A DNA stretch of 64,000 nucleotides from Saprospiraceae bacterium (GCA_016708265.1 JADJGA010000014.1:1-64000), one strand, 5' to 3'; numbered from the stretch's first letter, positions 45,813 through 55,889 are shown. The notes: generated from the sequence alone by a model not told the origin. Translations and numbers: made by a program.

Positions 45813-46309
45813 AATCCATTTATCCTTTCATAGACTTTGAAATTCAATTTGTGTTTATTTTCATCAGATATTTCGACAGTTGTATCGGAGATAAGTTGCC
45901 ATTGGCTGAGATCTATTTCAGGGAAAAAAACATCACCGGGGTATTCAGCATCAATTTCAGTGAGATAAAGTTTATCCCAATAATCAATTGTTTGCCTGTA
46001 TATCTCTGCTCCTCCTGTAATGAATACTTCGGATTCATTTAGTTCAAATGCTGAAGTAAGGGCTTTTTCAATTGAATCTGCAATTATACAAGCTGAATGG
46101 AAATAACTTTTATTTCGGGTGACAATTATATTTGTCCTGCTTGGTAATGGTTTTCCTATAGATTCGAAATTCTTTCTTCCCATTATGATACAATGTCCCG
46201 TCGTCGTTTTTCTGAAATACTTCAGATCTGAAGACAAATGCCAGGGCATTTTATTGTCTTTACCTATTACATTATTTTTGTCAATGGCTACTATGCAGGA
46301 TATAATCAT
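45809..46309 (-). CDS. folA: Dihydrofolate reductase
   Basis: This 166-residue enzyme reduces dihydrofolate with NADPH. Motifs: 'IVAIDKNNVIGKDNKMPWHLSSDLKYFRKTT' (residues 6-36), 'IIMGRKNFESIG', 'FITGGAEIYRQ' and 'DAEYPGDVFFPEID'. The start overlaps the mrdA stop by 4 bases. No thyA is nearby. Its place in a cell-shape operon is unusual. Confidence 0.93.
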   Translation of the reverse strand: MIISCIVAIDKNNVIGKDNKMPWHLSSDLKYFRKTTTGHCIIMGRKNFESIGKPLPSRTNIIVTRNKSYFHSACIIADSIEKALTSAFELNESEVFITGGAEIYRQTIDYWDKLYLTEIDAEYPGDVFFPEIDLSQWQLISDTTVEISDENKHKLNFKVYERINGL

Positions 46310-48264
46310 AAATTGATAGTGTCTTTTTTAATCAATGAAGAGTCTTTTTTGATCTCATTTGTTTTTTCCCCGGGAACAACAGGTGATTTTGATATGAGAT
46401 CCATAGAAATCAGTTTTCTTTGCAGCCACTCCCTGTAAAATGCTATTTCACCATTCAGATACTTTTCAATCATGAGACTTCCGAGAGGTGCAGCAACATC
46501 TCCTCCAAAACCGGCATTTTCAACATAGACAGCTATTGCAATTTTTGGATTGTATTTGGGAGCGAATCCCATAAAAACAGAGTTGTCCTCTAACTGGACT
46601 CTTTTACCTTTTATTATTGTAAAATTCTCGCTTGTACCGGTTTTTCCGCAGATTGACAAACCCGGAACATAAGTATGCAGAGCTGTTCCATCCATTACTG
46701 CGAGTTCCATTCCATCTATAATAGAATTATAATAATTCCTGTTGATATTAATTCTGTTTTTTGTTCGATATTTTATGGGTATTTTGTGATTTTGACCAAA
46801 TGCCCGGGCTAAATGTGGTGTATAATAAAATCCTCTGTTACTTATAGTTGCTGCTATATTTGCAATTTGTAAAGTTGTAAATTCCAATTCTCCCTGCCCA
46901 ATACCTAATGACATAATATATGTTGACCTCCACTTTGCTCTTTGTTTTTTGTATATATTATCATAATATGCTGCACTTGGCACAAAACCTTTGCTTTCAT
47001 TTTTAAGATCAATTCCAAGTCGGCGGCCAAGGCCAAATTCTTTAAGATAATACACTATTGTATCCAGCCCTAAGCCTGGTTTTGTATATCCATATTTTTC
47101 AATGCCGTCTCTTGCCAGCTGGAAAAAATAAGAATTACATGAATGCTGAAGTGCTATTGAAATATTATGTGGTGCTCCGTGGTGGTGACACTTGTATTTC
47201 CAGATATTATATCTGGTTTTATAAATGTAATAACCATTACAGGCAATAAATCTGTCAGGTTCTGTCACGCCCATCTGCATGGCAACAAGTCCGAGCACAG
47301 GTTTAAATATAGACCCGGGAGGATATTTTGAAGTTATTGCCCTGTTTAAAAGTGGTTTATTTATAGAGTCATATAAAAGCTTTTTAAAAACAGTGCTTCG
47401 GTCAGATTTTACAGATAAATCAGTCGGATCGTATCCGGGGCTGCTTATTAATGCCAGAATTTCCCCGGAAGATGGTTCTATAGCAACAATTGCTCCTCTT
47501 TTATTTTGCATCAATAATTCACCGAAAGCCTGCAGATCAATGTCGATTGAACTGTACAGGTCAAATCCTGCTACTGCAGGAGTGTCAAGTTCACCGTTTT
47601 TATAAGGTTCCAGGATTTTTCCTGTGTTGTCTTTAAGCTCAAAACTTACTCCTTTTATCCCCTTGAGTTCATTTTCATATGCCTGTTCGATTCCTGTGAT
47701 TCCAAGCATATCCCCAAGAATATATTTGCCTTCAGATTCTGATATTTTTTTTTCATCTGCTTCCCCCATATACCCTAATACATGTGCTGCATTGGGGTAC
47801 AAATAACTCCTTATACTTTTAATTTCAGGGTAAAATCCTGGAAACTCAAAAAGATGTTCGCTGAATTTAGCATATATCTCCGGGTCAATTCTTGATAAGA
47901 AAATGAAGGGTTTATTTTTGCTTAATCTGTAATCCGTCCAATCAATATTCAAGCGTCGAATCAAATCTTTTTTGGAGATATTTAGCAATTTACATAGTTC
48001 GGCAGTGTCCATTTTTGGATTGAGTTCATTGTAAATCACTTTCAACAGGTAAATTGGTTCATTTTTGACCAGGAGTTTCCCTTTACGGTCATATATCAGA
48101 CCTCTGCCTGGTATTTGCCAGTTTCTATGAAGCGTGATATTCTTTTCTTTTGTTCTAAAAGAAGAATCAAATATTTGCAGTTGAGCAGCTTTCATTAGCA
48201 GGATAACTGAAACCAGCAATATAAAAAATTGAATTACCCGATATTTTTCGAATCTTTTAAACAA
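46306..48264 (-). CDS. mrdA: Penicillin-binding protein 2
   Basis: This 652-residue transpeptidase of rod elongation has an N-terminal membrane helix (residues 9-28), a dimerisation region with 'RGLIYDRKGKLLVKN', and the catalytic domain: Ser in 'YPPGSIFKPVLG' (S-x-x-K), second motif 'HSCNSYF' (S-x-N) and 'GKTGTSENF' (K-T-G). It lies 1 base after mreD. RodA, its usual glycosyltransferase partner, is not next in the operon. Confidence 0.93.
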   Translation of the reverse strand: MFKRFEKYRVIQFFILLVSVILLMKAAQLQIFDSSFRTKEKNITLHRNWQIPGRGLIYDRKGKLLVKNEPIYLLKVIYNELNPKMDTAELCKLLNISKKDLIRRLNIDWTDYRLSKNKPFIFLSRIDPEIYAKFSEHLFEFPGFYPEIKSIRSYLYPNAAHVLGYMGEADEKKISESEGKYILGDMLGITGIEQAYENELKGIKGVSFELKDNTGKILEPYKNGELDTPAVAGFDLYSSIDIDLQAFGELLMQNKRGAIVAIEPSSGEILALISSPGYDPTDLSVKSDRSTVFKKLLYDSINKPLLNRAITSKYPPGSIFKPVLGLVAMQMGVTEPDRFIACNGYYIYKTRYNIWKYKCHHHGAPHNISIALQHSCNSYFFQLARDGIEKYGYTKPGLGLDTIVYYLKEFGLGRRLGIDLKNESKGFVPSAAYYDNIYKKQRAKWRSTYIMSLGIGQGELEFTTLQIANIAATISNRGFYYTPHLARAFGQNHKIPIKYRTKNRININRNYYNSIIDGMELAVMDGTALHTYVPGLSICGKTGTSENFTIIKGKRVQLEDNSVFMGFAPKYNPKIAIAVYVENAGFGGDVAAPLGSLMIEKYLNGEIAFYREWLQRKLISMDLISKSPVVPGEKTNEIKKDSSLIKKDTINL

Positions 48265-48265
48265 T

Positions 48266-48784
48266 TTATTTAGGGTTTAAAATTACAGCATACAATATTA
48301 TTAAAAGCTCAGAAAGAATAAAACTCAAAATTGTTTTGATTAGTACATCAGGTATATATTGAAATGCGAAAGCTTCAAATAAAAAGTATAGAAAAATATT
48401 TATAAGCAATAAAATACTTGAATAAGATAAAAACCAAGTGAAACCAAAATTATACATAGTCAATGAAGAATCAATCTTGTACCCTTCGATAGGCTCCAGA
48501 AGCTTTAAGATTAATTTTCTGGACCATGCAATGAAAACAAAGGCAAATGTATGAAGACCCGGAGTATCATAAAACATATCAATAAGCAAACCGAAACCAA
48601 AAGCAAGCAAAATAATCAATGTGCGTGGTATATTAATTGGGATCAGCATGATGAATAATGGGTAAATAAACAGTCTGATATAAACTTCACCATCCCAGGC
48701 AATATTTATGTATTTCAGGATCAAAATCTGAATAATTGAGATTATTAAAAATCGTCTGAATATTTTTATAATTTCACCAGTCAT
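48266..48784 (-). CDS. mreD: Rod shape-determining protein MreD
   Basis: This 172-residue inner-membrane protein has five hydrophobic helices and the pattern 'AFGFGLLIDMFYDTPGLHTFAFVFIAWSRK'. Its place between mreC and mrdA makes the call safe. Confidence 0.88.
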   Translation of the reverse strand: MTGEIIKIFRRFLIISIIQILILKYINIAWDGEVYIRLFIYPLFIMLIPINIPRTLIILLAFGFGLLIDMFYDTPGLHTFAFVFIAWSRKLILKLLEPIEGYKIDSSLTMYNFGFTWFLSYSSILLLINIFLYFLFEAFAFQYIPDVLIKTILSFILSELLIILYAVILNPK

Positions 48785-48789
48785 TTATA

Positions 48790-49605
48790 TTAAAATTGAT
48801 TTTCAATTTCCAGTCTCTCATTTTTTGATTTATTGTCGATTATATACACATTTTGAACAATTGCAAGGTCATTTATCAGTTTTACCGTGATACTGAGGTA
48901 ACTTGACCCTTGTTCAATATTAATCTTTTCAACTTTTCCTACAAAAATACCTTTTGGATAAATAGTTGAAAACCCGCTTGTAATAATACTGTCTCCAACA
49001 GCAACATTAGCATGTTTTGGAATTGTAGTTAGTGTGCTTCTTCTGTAATCATAAGGATCCCATTTCAAAATCCCGTAGTATTCCTTGTTTTTAACAATTA
49101 CACTTGTTCTGGAAACGGTATTGTTCAAAGGTATTATGGATGCATAATTTTTATTAACCATATTTACAACCCCTATAATCCCTTTTGCATCAAGGACTCC
49201 CATACCTTTCTTAATACCAGCGACACTGCCTCTGTCAATAGTTATCCTGTTGTTTCTTTTATCGATACTTTTATTGCATATACCTGCCGGGATCACTGAA
49301 TATATATCAACAATCGAATCAGAATTTGTATATAAAGGAATTTCCCTGTACTTTCTGTTAAAATAGTTCTCTATCAATAAAGCATTATCTTCCTTCAATT
49401 TTTTATTGATCTCTGTAAGACTAATGTAATCTAGATATTTATTGTATTCTTTCAATACATACGCCGAAAACAAATTAGACGAGTAGAGAAATATTTCTTT
49501 TTGTCTGTTATTGTAATTTATTATCAGGTTAAGGCAAATTAATTCCAGTATAATAAAAACGAACAGTGAGTTGTATTTACTTAAAAAAATAAGAATATTC
49601 CTCAT
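48790..49605 (-). CDS. mreC: Rod shape-determining protein MreC
   Basis: This 271-residue protein has one N-terminal helix, a coiled-coil (about residues 50-75) and periplasmic beta domains ('IPAGICNKSIDKRNNRITIDRGSVAGIKKGMGVL', 'GILKWDPYDYRRSTLTTIPKHANVAVGDSIITSGFSTIYPKGIFVG'). It links MreB to the wall enzymes; between mreB (14 bases away) and mreD. Confidence 0.92.
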   Translation of the reverse strand: MRNILIFLSKYNSLFVFIILELICLNLIINYNNRQKEIFLYSSNLFSAYVLKEYNKYLDYISLTEINKKLKEDNALLIENYFNRKYREIPLYTNSDSIVDIYSVIPAGICNKSIDKRNNRITIDRGSVAGIKKGMGVLDAKGIIGVVNMVNKNYASIIPLNNTVSRTSVIVKNKEYYGILKWDPYDYRRSTLTTIPKHANVAVGDSIITSGFSTIYPKGIFVGKVEKINIEQGSSYLSITVKLINDLAIVQNVYIIDNKSKNERLEIENQF

Positions 49606-49619
49606 TCAAAAAAAAGGAT

Positions 49620-50651
49620 TTATATATTTTTCCTATCCATCAAGAAAGAATATCTGGAAGAATTTTTAAGTGCCATTCCTGTACCCCGTACAACGGCTCT
49701 CAAAGGGTCTTCGGCAACCTGAACATTCAATTTGGTAATTCTGGATAATCTGACATCCAGCCCTCTTAACAATGCACCTCCACCAGTCAGATATATTCCT
49801 CTCCTGTATATATCAGAAGAAAGTTCAGGGGGTGTGTCTTCAAGAACTTTTAAAACTGATTCCTCAACTTTTCTTAAAGAATTGTCAAGCGCTTTAGCAA
49901 TATCCTTATGATTAATTTCAATTTGTTTTGGAATGCCGGTAACGAGATCTCTGCCATTTACTGAAATTGCATCTGGCGGATTTACAAGATCTTCAATTGC
50001 TGAACCGACTCTGATTTTAGCTTCTTCAGCTGTTCTTTCGCCAACCAGCAGATTATACTCTTTCTTCAGATAGTCTATGATGTCTGTCGTAAATTCATCT
50101 CCGGCAGTTCTGATTGACTGATCAACGACTATTCCGGAAAGTGCTATAACTGCAATTTCAGTTGTTCCTCCTCCAATATCAATGACCAGATTTCCTTCAG
50201 GTGCTTCAACATCCAGGCCTATTCCCAAAGCCGCAGCCATAGGTTCATAAATCAGATATGTTTCTTTTGCATCCACATGATCCGCTGAATCAAAAACAGC
50301 TCTTTTTTCAACTTCAGTTATACCGGAAGGGATACAAATCACAATTTTCAGGTGAGTAAAAAATCTTTTCTTGTCGCTTATCATATTTATAAGCCCTTCG
50401 ATCATGGCTTCTGCTGCCTGAAAATCAGCAATTACACCATCTTTCAGTGGTCTGACGGTCTTGAGGTTTTTGTGTGTTTTCTCGTGCATTTGCATTGCCT
50501 TGGTACCAACAGCTACTACCTCGTTTTTCTTTAAATCTATAGCTACTATTGAGGGTTCTTCCACTACAACCTTGTTGTCCTGGATGATCAATGTGTTTGC
50601 AGTCCCTAAATCTATCGCCAGCTCCTGCGTGAAAAAATTAAAAAATGCCAT
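49620..50651 (-). CDS. mreB: Rod shape-determining protein MreB
   Basis: This 343-residue actin-like ATPase polymerises under the membrane and places wall synthesis. Phosphate loop 1 'DLGTANTLI' (14-22), phosphate loop 2 'DIGGGTTEIAVI' and adenosine motif 'LTGGGALLRGLD' are present. It is first gene of the operon. Confidence 0.95.
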   Translation of the reverse strand: MAFFNFFTQELAIDLGTANTLIIQDNKVVVEEPSIVAIDLKKNEVVAVGTKAMQMHEKTHKNLKTVRPLKDGVIADFQAAEAMIEGLINMISDKKRFFTHLKIVICIPSGITEVEKRAVFDSADHVDAKETYLIYEPMAAALGIGLDVEAPEGNLVIDIGGGTTEIAVIALSGIVVDQSIRTAGDEFTTDIIDYLKKEYNLLVGERTAEEAKIRVGSAIEDLVNPPDAISVNGRDLVTGIPKQIEINHKDIAKALDNSLRKVEESVLKVLEDTPPELSSDIYRRGIYLTGGGALLRGLDVRLSRITKLNVQVAEDPLRAVVRGTGMALKNSSRYSFLMDRKNI

Positions 50652-51024
50652 TTTAAACTTCTATTTATAAATTGTTCTAAATAAATTTTTTGCAAAAAAA
50701 CGGTAAAAATAGAGAATTTTATCATTAAAAAGGTAAATTCTCAAGTAATAAAGCATTATTTAATAAATAAACATATAAAATACTCAAAAAATCTGGTAAA
50801 TTATTTCTTTTTTTCCTTTTTTAAAATCGAATATTATTTTAAAATGTAATTATATTTTGTTTTTGTTATTTTTAAACCTGGAAAAGGGAAGAATATTTTT
50901 TCAAAAGAGGAAAACCAACTTTAATGATATGTAATTTATAACCGGAATAAATATAACTCATAGTTTTGGTACAAAGAGTTCTGAAAGCTATAAAAAAAAT
51001 AATTTTGTAAAAAATCTATAAATT
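50652..51024. other. 373-bp divergent promoter region between mreB and maeB
   Basis: Very AT-rich, with stops in all frames. TAGTTTTG (50961-50968) and TAATTTTG (51000-51007) are possible -7 boxes for maeB. No minus-strand box of comparable quality was found for mreB. Confidence 0.6.
51000..51007 (+). promoter_or_regulatory. -7 box TAATTTTG ahead of maeB
   Basis: Fits TAnnTTTG and ends 17 bases before the ATG at 51025; TAGTTTTG at 50961 is the alternative. Confidence 0.35.
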
Positions 51025-53304
51025 ATGGCAGATGTAAATTTAACTGAAAAGAGATTTGAAAAAGAATCTCTCGATTATCATTCAATGGGAAGAAAAGGTA
51101 AGATTGAAGTCATACCTACAAAACCATTCACAACTCAAAAAGATCTTTCGTATGCATATACTCCGGGTGTAGCATATCCTTGTCTTGAAATCGAAAAAGA
51201 CCCTCACAAAGCTTATGATTATACTGCCAAGGGAAATCTTGTTGCCGTAGTATCAAACGGAACAGCTGTTTTAGGCCTGGGAAATATTGGTGCCATTGCA
51301 GGTAAACCTGTAATGGAAGGAAAAGGGATATTATTCAAGAAATTTGCGGATATTGATGTCTTTGATATTGAACTTGATATTTCTGACCCACAGGAATTGG
51401 TAAATGTTGTCAAAACGATGGAACCAACATTTGGTGGCATCAACCTTGAAGACATTAAAGCACCTGAATGTTTTTATGTTGAGGAAGAATTGAAAAAAAT
51501 AATGAAAATTCCTGTATTTCATGATGATCAGCATGGAACAGCAATTATCTCAGCTGCAGGCATACTAAATGGTTTGGAACTTGTCGGTAAGAAAATCGGA
51601 GATGTAAAATTTGTGATAGTTGGAGCAGGGGCAGCAGGTATTTCCAGTGCAAATTTGTATATCAAATTGGGAGCTGATCCTGAAAAGATCTATATGCTTG
51701 ATACAAAGGGAGTATTATGGAATGGAAGAGGTGATGAGGATACAAATAAATATAAAAAGCCGTTTTACAGGAATACAGATGCCAGGACTCTTGACGATAT
51801 AATCGAAGGGGCAGATATATTTACAGGTTTTTCTGTTAAAGGACTGCTTACAAAAGAAATGTGTAAAAAAATGGCTCCAAAACCATTGATTTTTGCAATG
51901 GCAAATCCGAATCCTGAAATAAAATATGAAGATGCAAAAGAAGCAAGGCCAGATGCAATTGTTGCAACTGGAAGAAGTGATTATCCCAATCAGATAAATA
52001 ATGTACTGGGATTCCCGTTTATTTTCAGAGGTGCCATGGATGTCGAAAGTACAACTATAAATGATGAAATGAAGATTGCAATGGTTTATGCATTGGCCAA
52101 CCTAGCGAAGGAAGAAGTACCTGAAGAAGTCAGAAAAAAATATAATAACGATTTTCTTACTTTTGGTCCGGATTATATTATTCCTAAACCTTTTGATCCA
52201 AGAGTATTGCCAAACGGGGCATCTGCTGTTGCAGAAGCGGCAATGAAAACCGGGGTTGCACGTAAAATGATTGATATTAATAAATACAGGGAATCATTGC
52301 TGGCAAAGATCGACTGGAGCAGGAATATGATGAGGAATATCCTCGCCATGGCAAGTAAAACCAAAAAGAGGATAGTATTTCCTGAAGGAGAAAATCACAA
52401 GGTCATCTGGGCTGCTTCAGAAATGGTTGAAGAAAATATTGCCACACCTGTTTTACTTGTTAAGGATAAAGAAAAAATTGTGGAAATATTCAAAGAACTC
52501 CATCATTCCACCGAAGGAATTGAGATTATTGAATATCTTAACTGCGATAAAATGGAGTATTTTGCAGACGAATATTATAAACTCAGACAGAGAAAAGGAA
52601 TCACCAAACGTAAGGCTGCACTTGATATGCAGGACAGGTACTATTTTGCAGCAATGATGGTTAAGCTTGGTTTAGCTGATACTACTGTAGGAGGTGCAGA
52701 AGCAGCTTATCAATTTGTTTTGAAGCCAGCTCTTGAGATAATAGGAACACAAAAAGGGGTGAATCAGGTTGTTTCAGGATTACATTGGATCAAGGATGAG
52801 AACAGGAACTATTTTTTAGCTGATACTGCCGTTAACATAAATCCAAGTGTTTCAGATCTCGTTGATATTGTACGCAACAGTGTGGAAGCTCTTCAAAGGT
52901 TTGGATTTGTACCACGTGTAGCTATGCTATCATATTCAAATTTTGGATCAGTAAGAAATGAAGAAACCAATAAAATATCTGAAGCTATCAAGCTGATAAA
53001 GCAGATTTATCCGGATATTATGATAGATGGTCCGATGATGCCGGATTTTGCTCTCGACCTTGAAAGATTGCATTTCCTTTATCCTTTCACTGAATTGAGA
53101 GAATTGCCAAACTTACTTGTTTGTCCTGACCTCAATTCTGCCAATATTAGTATCGGGTTGATACAGAAATTGAGTAAAGCACATGTGATAGGTCCAATTA
53201 TGGAAGGATTTGATAAACCTATTCAAATGGTAACAAGAACTACAAGTGTCAGAAACATTGTTAACCTTGCTTCTATTTCATGTGTTGATGCATTAAAAGA
53301 CTAA
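51025..53304 (+). CDS. maeB: NADP-dependent malic enzyme with phosphotransacetylase-like domain
   Basis: This 759-residue protein decarboxylates malate to pyruvate. The malic domain covers residues 1-430: 'YAYTPGVAYPCLEI', 'VVSNGTAVLGLGNIGAIAGKPVMEGKGILFKKFADIDVFDIELD', 'VFHDDQHGTAI', and Rossmann 'VIVGAGAAGISSANLY'. The C-terminal 330 residues look like a phosphate acetyltransferase ('RIVFPEGENHKVIWAASEMVEE', 'DMQDRYYFAAMMVKLGLAD'), which in MaeB proteins is regulatory. A single gene, with terminator after it. Confidence 0.93.
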   Translation: MADVNLTEKRFEKESLDYHSMGRKGKIEVIPTKPFTTQKDLSYAYTPGVAYPCLEIEKDPHKAYDYTAKGNLVAVVSNGTAVLGLGNIGAIAGKPVMEGKGILFKKFADIDVFDIELDISDPQELVNVVKTMEPTFGGINLEDIKAPECFYVEEELKKIMKIPVFHDDQHGTAIISAAGILNGLELVGKKIGDVKFVIVGAGAAGISSANLYIKLGADPEKIYMLDTKGVLWNGRGDEDTNKYKKPFYRNTDARTLDDIIEGADIFTGFSVKGLLTKEMCKKMAPKPLIFAMANPNPEIKYEDAKEARPDAIVATGRSDYPNQINNVLGFPFIFRGAMDVESTTINDEMKIAMVYALANLAKEEVPEEVRKKYNNDFLTFGPDYIIPKPFDPRVLPNGASAVAEAAMKTGVARKMIDINKYRESLLAKIDWSRNMMRNILAMASKTKKRIVFPEGENHKVIWAASEMVEENIATPVLLVKDKEKIVEIFKELHHSTEGIEIIEYLNCDKMEYFADEYYKLRQRKGITKRKAALDMQDRYYFAAMMVKLGLADTTVGGAEAAYQFVLKPALEIIGTQKGVNQVVSGLHWIKDENRNYFLADTAVNINPSVSDLVDIVRNSVEALQRFGFVPRVAMLSYSNFGSVRNEETNKISEAIKLIKQIYPDIMIDGPMMPDFALDLERLHFLYPFTELRELPNLLVCPDLNSANISIGLIQKLSKAHVIGPIMEGFDKPIQMVTRTTSVRNIVNLASISCVDALKD

Positions 53305-53309
53305 TTTTG

Positions 53310-53347
53310 AAAAGGGCAGTTATTTTCAAATGGCTGTCCTTTTTTTA
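53310..53347 (+). terminator. Rho-independent terminator of maeB
   Basis: AAAGGGCAG (53311-53319) pairs with CTGTCCTTT (53334-53342), with one G-U, then a T-run to 53346. It starts 6 bases after the stop. Confidence 0.75.
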
Positions 53348-53440
53348 CCCGAATTTCTGATTAACTTTGCATTTTTTTATAAGATTGAATGTATGCAACA
53401 AAAGGAATTTCTATTTGTTTCAATATAAAAATTTATATAT

Positions 53441-54247
53441 ATGGCAGAAAATTTACTTAATAGTTTAGTAACCAATGTAATTAAGGTTTCTCCCTCCATG
53501 AGGATCATCAGGATTAAACCGGATGAATGGAATTTTCCCCCTTTCAAAGCCGGACAATTTGTTGTGCTGGGAATGTACGGATCTGCCGTGAGGGCACCTG
53601 AGTCTACTGACGAATACAATGCTCAGGAACCCGATAAACTTATAAAAAGGGCATATTCAATAGCTTCATCATCAACTGATGAGTATATAGAATTTTACAT
53701 TTCAATAGTCCGTTCAGGTTCGCTAACTCCTCGTTTATTCAATATCGAAATTGGCGAAAGGGTTTATATGAGCCAGAAACCCACTGGTATGTTTACTCTT
53801 GAGCAGGTAAATGAAGATCAAAATGTGATATTAATAGCAACCGGTACAGGAGTTGCTCCATATATGAGTATGCTGAGGACTGATGCCCTGCACAGAAAAG
53901 GCAATATTGTAGTTGTTCAGGGAGCCTCAAACAGTTGGGATCTTGGTTATTTTTCAGAGTTGAAGCTACTGGATTCAATGTTTAAAAAATTTACATATTA
54001 TCCTACGATTACAGAGCCTGAAAAGGAACCTGCCGGCTGGTCAGGTGATACTAGGTTTATTCAAAGTATCTGGGAAGATAAAAATTTTCATGAAAAAATT
54101 AAATTTGAACCAAAACCTGAGAATACTCATATTTTCTTATGTGGAAATCCAAATATGATACATTCCATGAAAGAGGTATTATATAGTCAGCAATATAAAG
54201 ATCATACTAAAAAAGAACCGGGGCAAATACATGCTGAGGAGTTTTAA
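53441..54247 (+). CDS. Ferredoxin--NADP reductase
   Basis: This 268-residue flavoprotein transfers electrons between ferredoxin/flavodoxin and NADP(H). The FAD domain has 'RIKPDEWNFPPFKAGQFVVLGMYGS' and 'RAYSIASSS' (about 67-75). The nucleotide domain has 'VILIATGTGVAPYMSML' and 'HIFLCGNPNMIHSMKEVL', the bacterial plant-type Fpr layout. The start ATG follows a 136-base gap. It is a single gene. Confidence 0.9.
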   Translation: MAENLLNSLVTNVIKVSPSMRIIRIKPDEWNFPPFKAGQFVVLGMYGSAVRAPESTDEYNAQEPDKLIKRAYSIASSSTDEYIEFYISIVRSGSLTPRLFNIEIGERVYMSQKPTGMFTLEQVNEDQNVILIATGTGVAPYMSMLRTDALHRKGNIVVVQGASNSWDLGYFSELKLLDSMFKKFTYYPTITEPEKEPAGWSGDTRFIQSIWEDKNFHEKIKFEPKPENTHIFLCGNPNMIHSMKEVLYSQQYKDHTKKEPGQIHAEEF

Positions 54248-54268
54248 TGTAAAACCAGATAAATGCGC

Positions 54269-54291
54269 AAGGGGGGATTTATTCCCCTTTG
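54269..54291. terminator. Terminator between ferredoxin reductase and DUF2007 gene
   Basis: AAGGGG (54269-54274) pairs with CCCCTT (54284-54289), loop 9, T-rich after it. It serves converging genes and overlaps the DUF2007 stop. Confidence 0.6.
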
Positions 54292-54500
54292 TTTAACTCA
54301 TCCAGTTCATAAATTATTTTAATTGCCTTTTCAAAATCCTCTTCCAGGATCTGTAAGGAAAAAGTGCCAGCACCAATAGGAAATAAAGTACTGGATATTG
54401 CATTAGAAATAACACTGTTTATCCCTTCTTCTTCCAACCTGTGATGATAAAGTCTGGCTATTACTTCATCAGGAAATTGTTTGATAGTGATTAAATTCAT
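54279..54500 (-). CDS. DUF2007-type small protein
   Basis: This 73-residue protein has 'DEVIARLYHHRLEEEGINSVISNAI' and 'FSLQILEEDFEKAIKIIYEL', the DUF2007 (putative signal-transducing) ACT-like pattern. It starts on the stop of the phosphatase gene (ATGA), so the two are coupled. Confidence 0.78.
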   Translation of the reverse strand: MNLITIKQFPDEVIARLYHHRLEEEGINSVISNAISSTLFPIGAGTFSLQILEEDFEKAIKIIYELDELNKGE

Positions 54501-54955
54501 AGTTTATGTTTTAGTTTATCAATAATTATGTCACCTGCATCATTCAATACATCAAAAACCTCTCCGAATTTTCCGTCATAGTATGGATCATGCACATCTG
54601 CATTGCAATTTGGGTATGCAAGGTTTAAAAATAATTTGATTTTTTTTGAATCATTGCTATCTCCTGACAAATTCATCAGGTCAGAATAATTCGATTTATC
54701 CATAGCGACTATTAAATCAAATTCATCAAAATCAGATATTTTAACCTGCTTTGCCTTGTGAGTTGAAATATCAATACCATGCAATGCTGCAGTTTTTATG
54801 CCCCTTTTATCGGGCTTTTCCCCTGTATGCCAATTGCTTGTTGCTGCTGAGTCAAATTCGATATTAAGTCCGTCATTCAATGCTTTAGTTCTCAGAACTC
54901 CTTCGGCAAGCGGAGATCTGCAAATATTACCATAGCAAACAAACAATATTTTCAT
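54497..54955 (-). CDS. Low-molecular-weight protein-tyrosine phosphatase
   Basis: This 152-residue protein has the active site CYGNICRSP (C-x5-R) at residues 7-15 and the general acid in 'DVHDPYYDG' near the end. The ATG at 54961 is 2 codons upstream; MKILFVCYG at 54955 fits the family better. Such enzymes remove phosphate from tyrosine kinases of capsule systems, arsenate reductases being the alternative; here no kinase is adjacent. Confidence 0.88.
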   Translation of the reverse strand: MKILFVCYGNICRSPLAEGVLRTKALNDGLNIEFDSAATSNWHTGEKPDKRGIKTAALHGIDISTHKAKQVKISDFDEFDLIVAMDKSNYSDLMNLSGDSNDSKKIKLFLNLAYPNCNADVHDPYYDGKFGEVFDVLNDAGDIIIDKLKHKL

Positions 54956-55142
54956 GGGCAAAGTATAATAAAAGCCAAAAATATACCAATTAATTCAAAA
55001 TACAGAATAAAGCGACAACATTTTTTGATTTTTAACATTTCATTTTTATATAAATTTTCAAAAAAAATGAACTTAAGGTATTATTTTTATAATTTTGTTT
55101 CCTGAATACTAATCGGCTAAAAAAACTTAGTAAAAATTGACT

Positions 55143-55889
55143 ATGAGATTTGCAGTAAGGCTTTCATTCAATGGTAATAATTATTTTGGTTGGCAAAGCC
55201 AGGACAGCGAAAACACAATTCAGGATAAAATTGAACAGGTATTAAAACAGAGATATAATACCAGGATCGACATAACAGGTTGTTGCAGAACTGATTCAGG
55301 AGTTCATGCTTCAGATTTTGTATTCCATTTTGATTATCGTGAAGATTTAAGAGATGGGTTTATATATAGCCTCAATAAAATGTTACCGGATCAGATAGCC
55401 TTGCACAGTATTTTTCAGGTCCCCGATGATTTTCATTGCAGGTTTGATGCGATTTCAAGATCATACATTTACAATTTACATGTTGTTAAAAACCCCTTCA
55501 AGTCCGGATTCAGCTTTTATTTTCCGGCATTGGCAAAAGCTGATTTTGAACTTATGATCAAAGCTGCTGAAATATTAAAAAAACACAAGGAATTTTATCC
55601 TTTTTGTAAAGCGCATACAGATGTTAAAACCATGATATGTAATATTCAGGAAATTAAATGGATAAGTTCGGCTGGTGGTGAAGATTATTCACTGAATATC
55701 ATATCAGACAGATTTTTAAGAGGTATGGTTAGGTTGATAGTAGGTGCCTGCATCAATATTGGTCTTGGTAAAACATCACTGGAAGAACTTGAAACAGCGT
55801 TGAAAAATCAGGAAAGGCTGGATAAAAGCTGGAGCGTACCTCCACATGGATTGTTTCTCAATGATATAAAATATTTAACACCGGATTAA
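55143..55889 (+). CDS. truA: tRNA pseudouridine(38-40) synthase
   Basis: The frame opens at TTG 55137; ATG 55143 starts the TruA fold (248 residues). The catalytic Asp is in 'GCCRTDSGVHAS' (about residue 52); 'FGWQSQDSENTIQDKIE' and 'FLRGMVRLIVGACI' are further family marks. It isomerises U38-40 of tRNA. Confidence 0.93.
   Translation: MRFAVRLSFNGNNYFGWQSQDSENTIQDKIEQVLKQRYNTRIDITGCCRTDSGVHASDFVFHFDYREDLRDGFIYSLNKMLPDQIALHSIFQVPDDFHCRFDAISRSYIYNLHVVKNPFKSGFSFYFPALAKADFELMIKAAEILKKHKEFYPFCKAHTDVKTMICNIQEIKWISSAGGEDYSLNIISDRFLRGMVRLIVGACINIGLGKTSLEELETALKNQERLDKSWSVPPHGLFLNDIKYLTPD

Noticed and set aside
50652..51024. Riboswitch or origin in the mreB-maeB gap
   Set aside because: Only A/T-rich sequence with possible -7 boxes; no conserved stem set or DnaA-box cluster was found.
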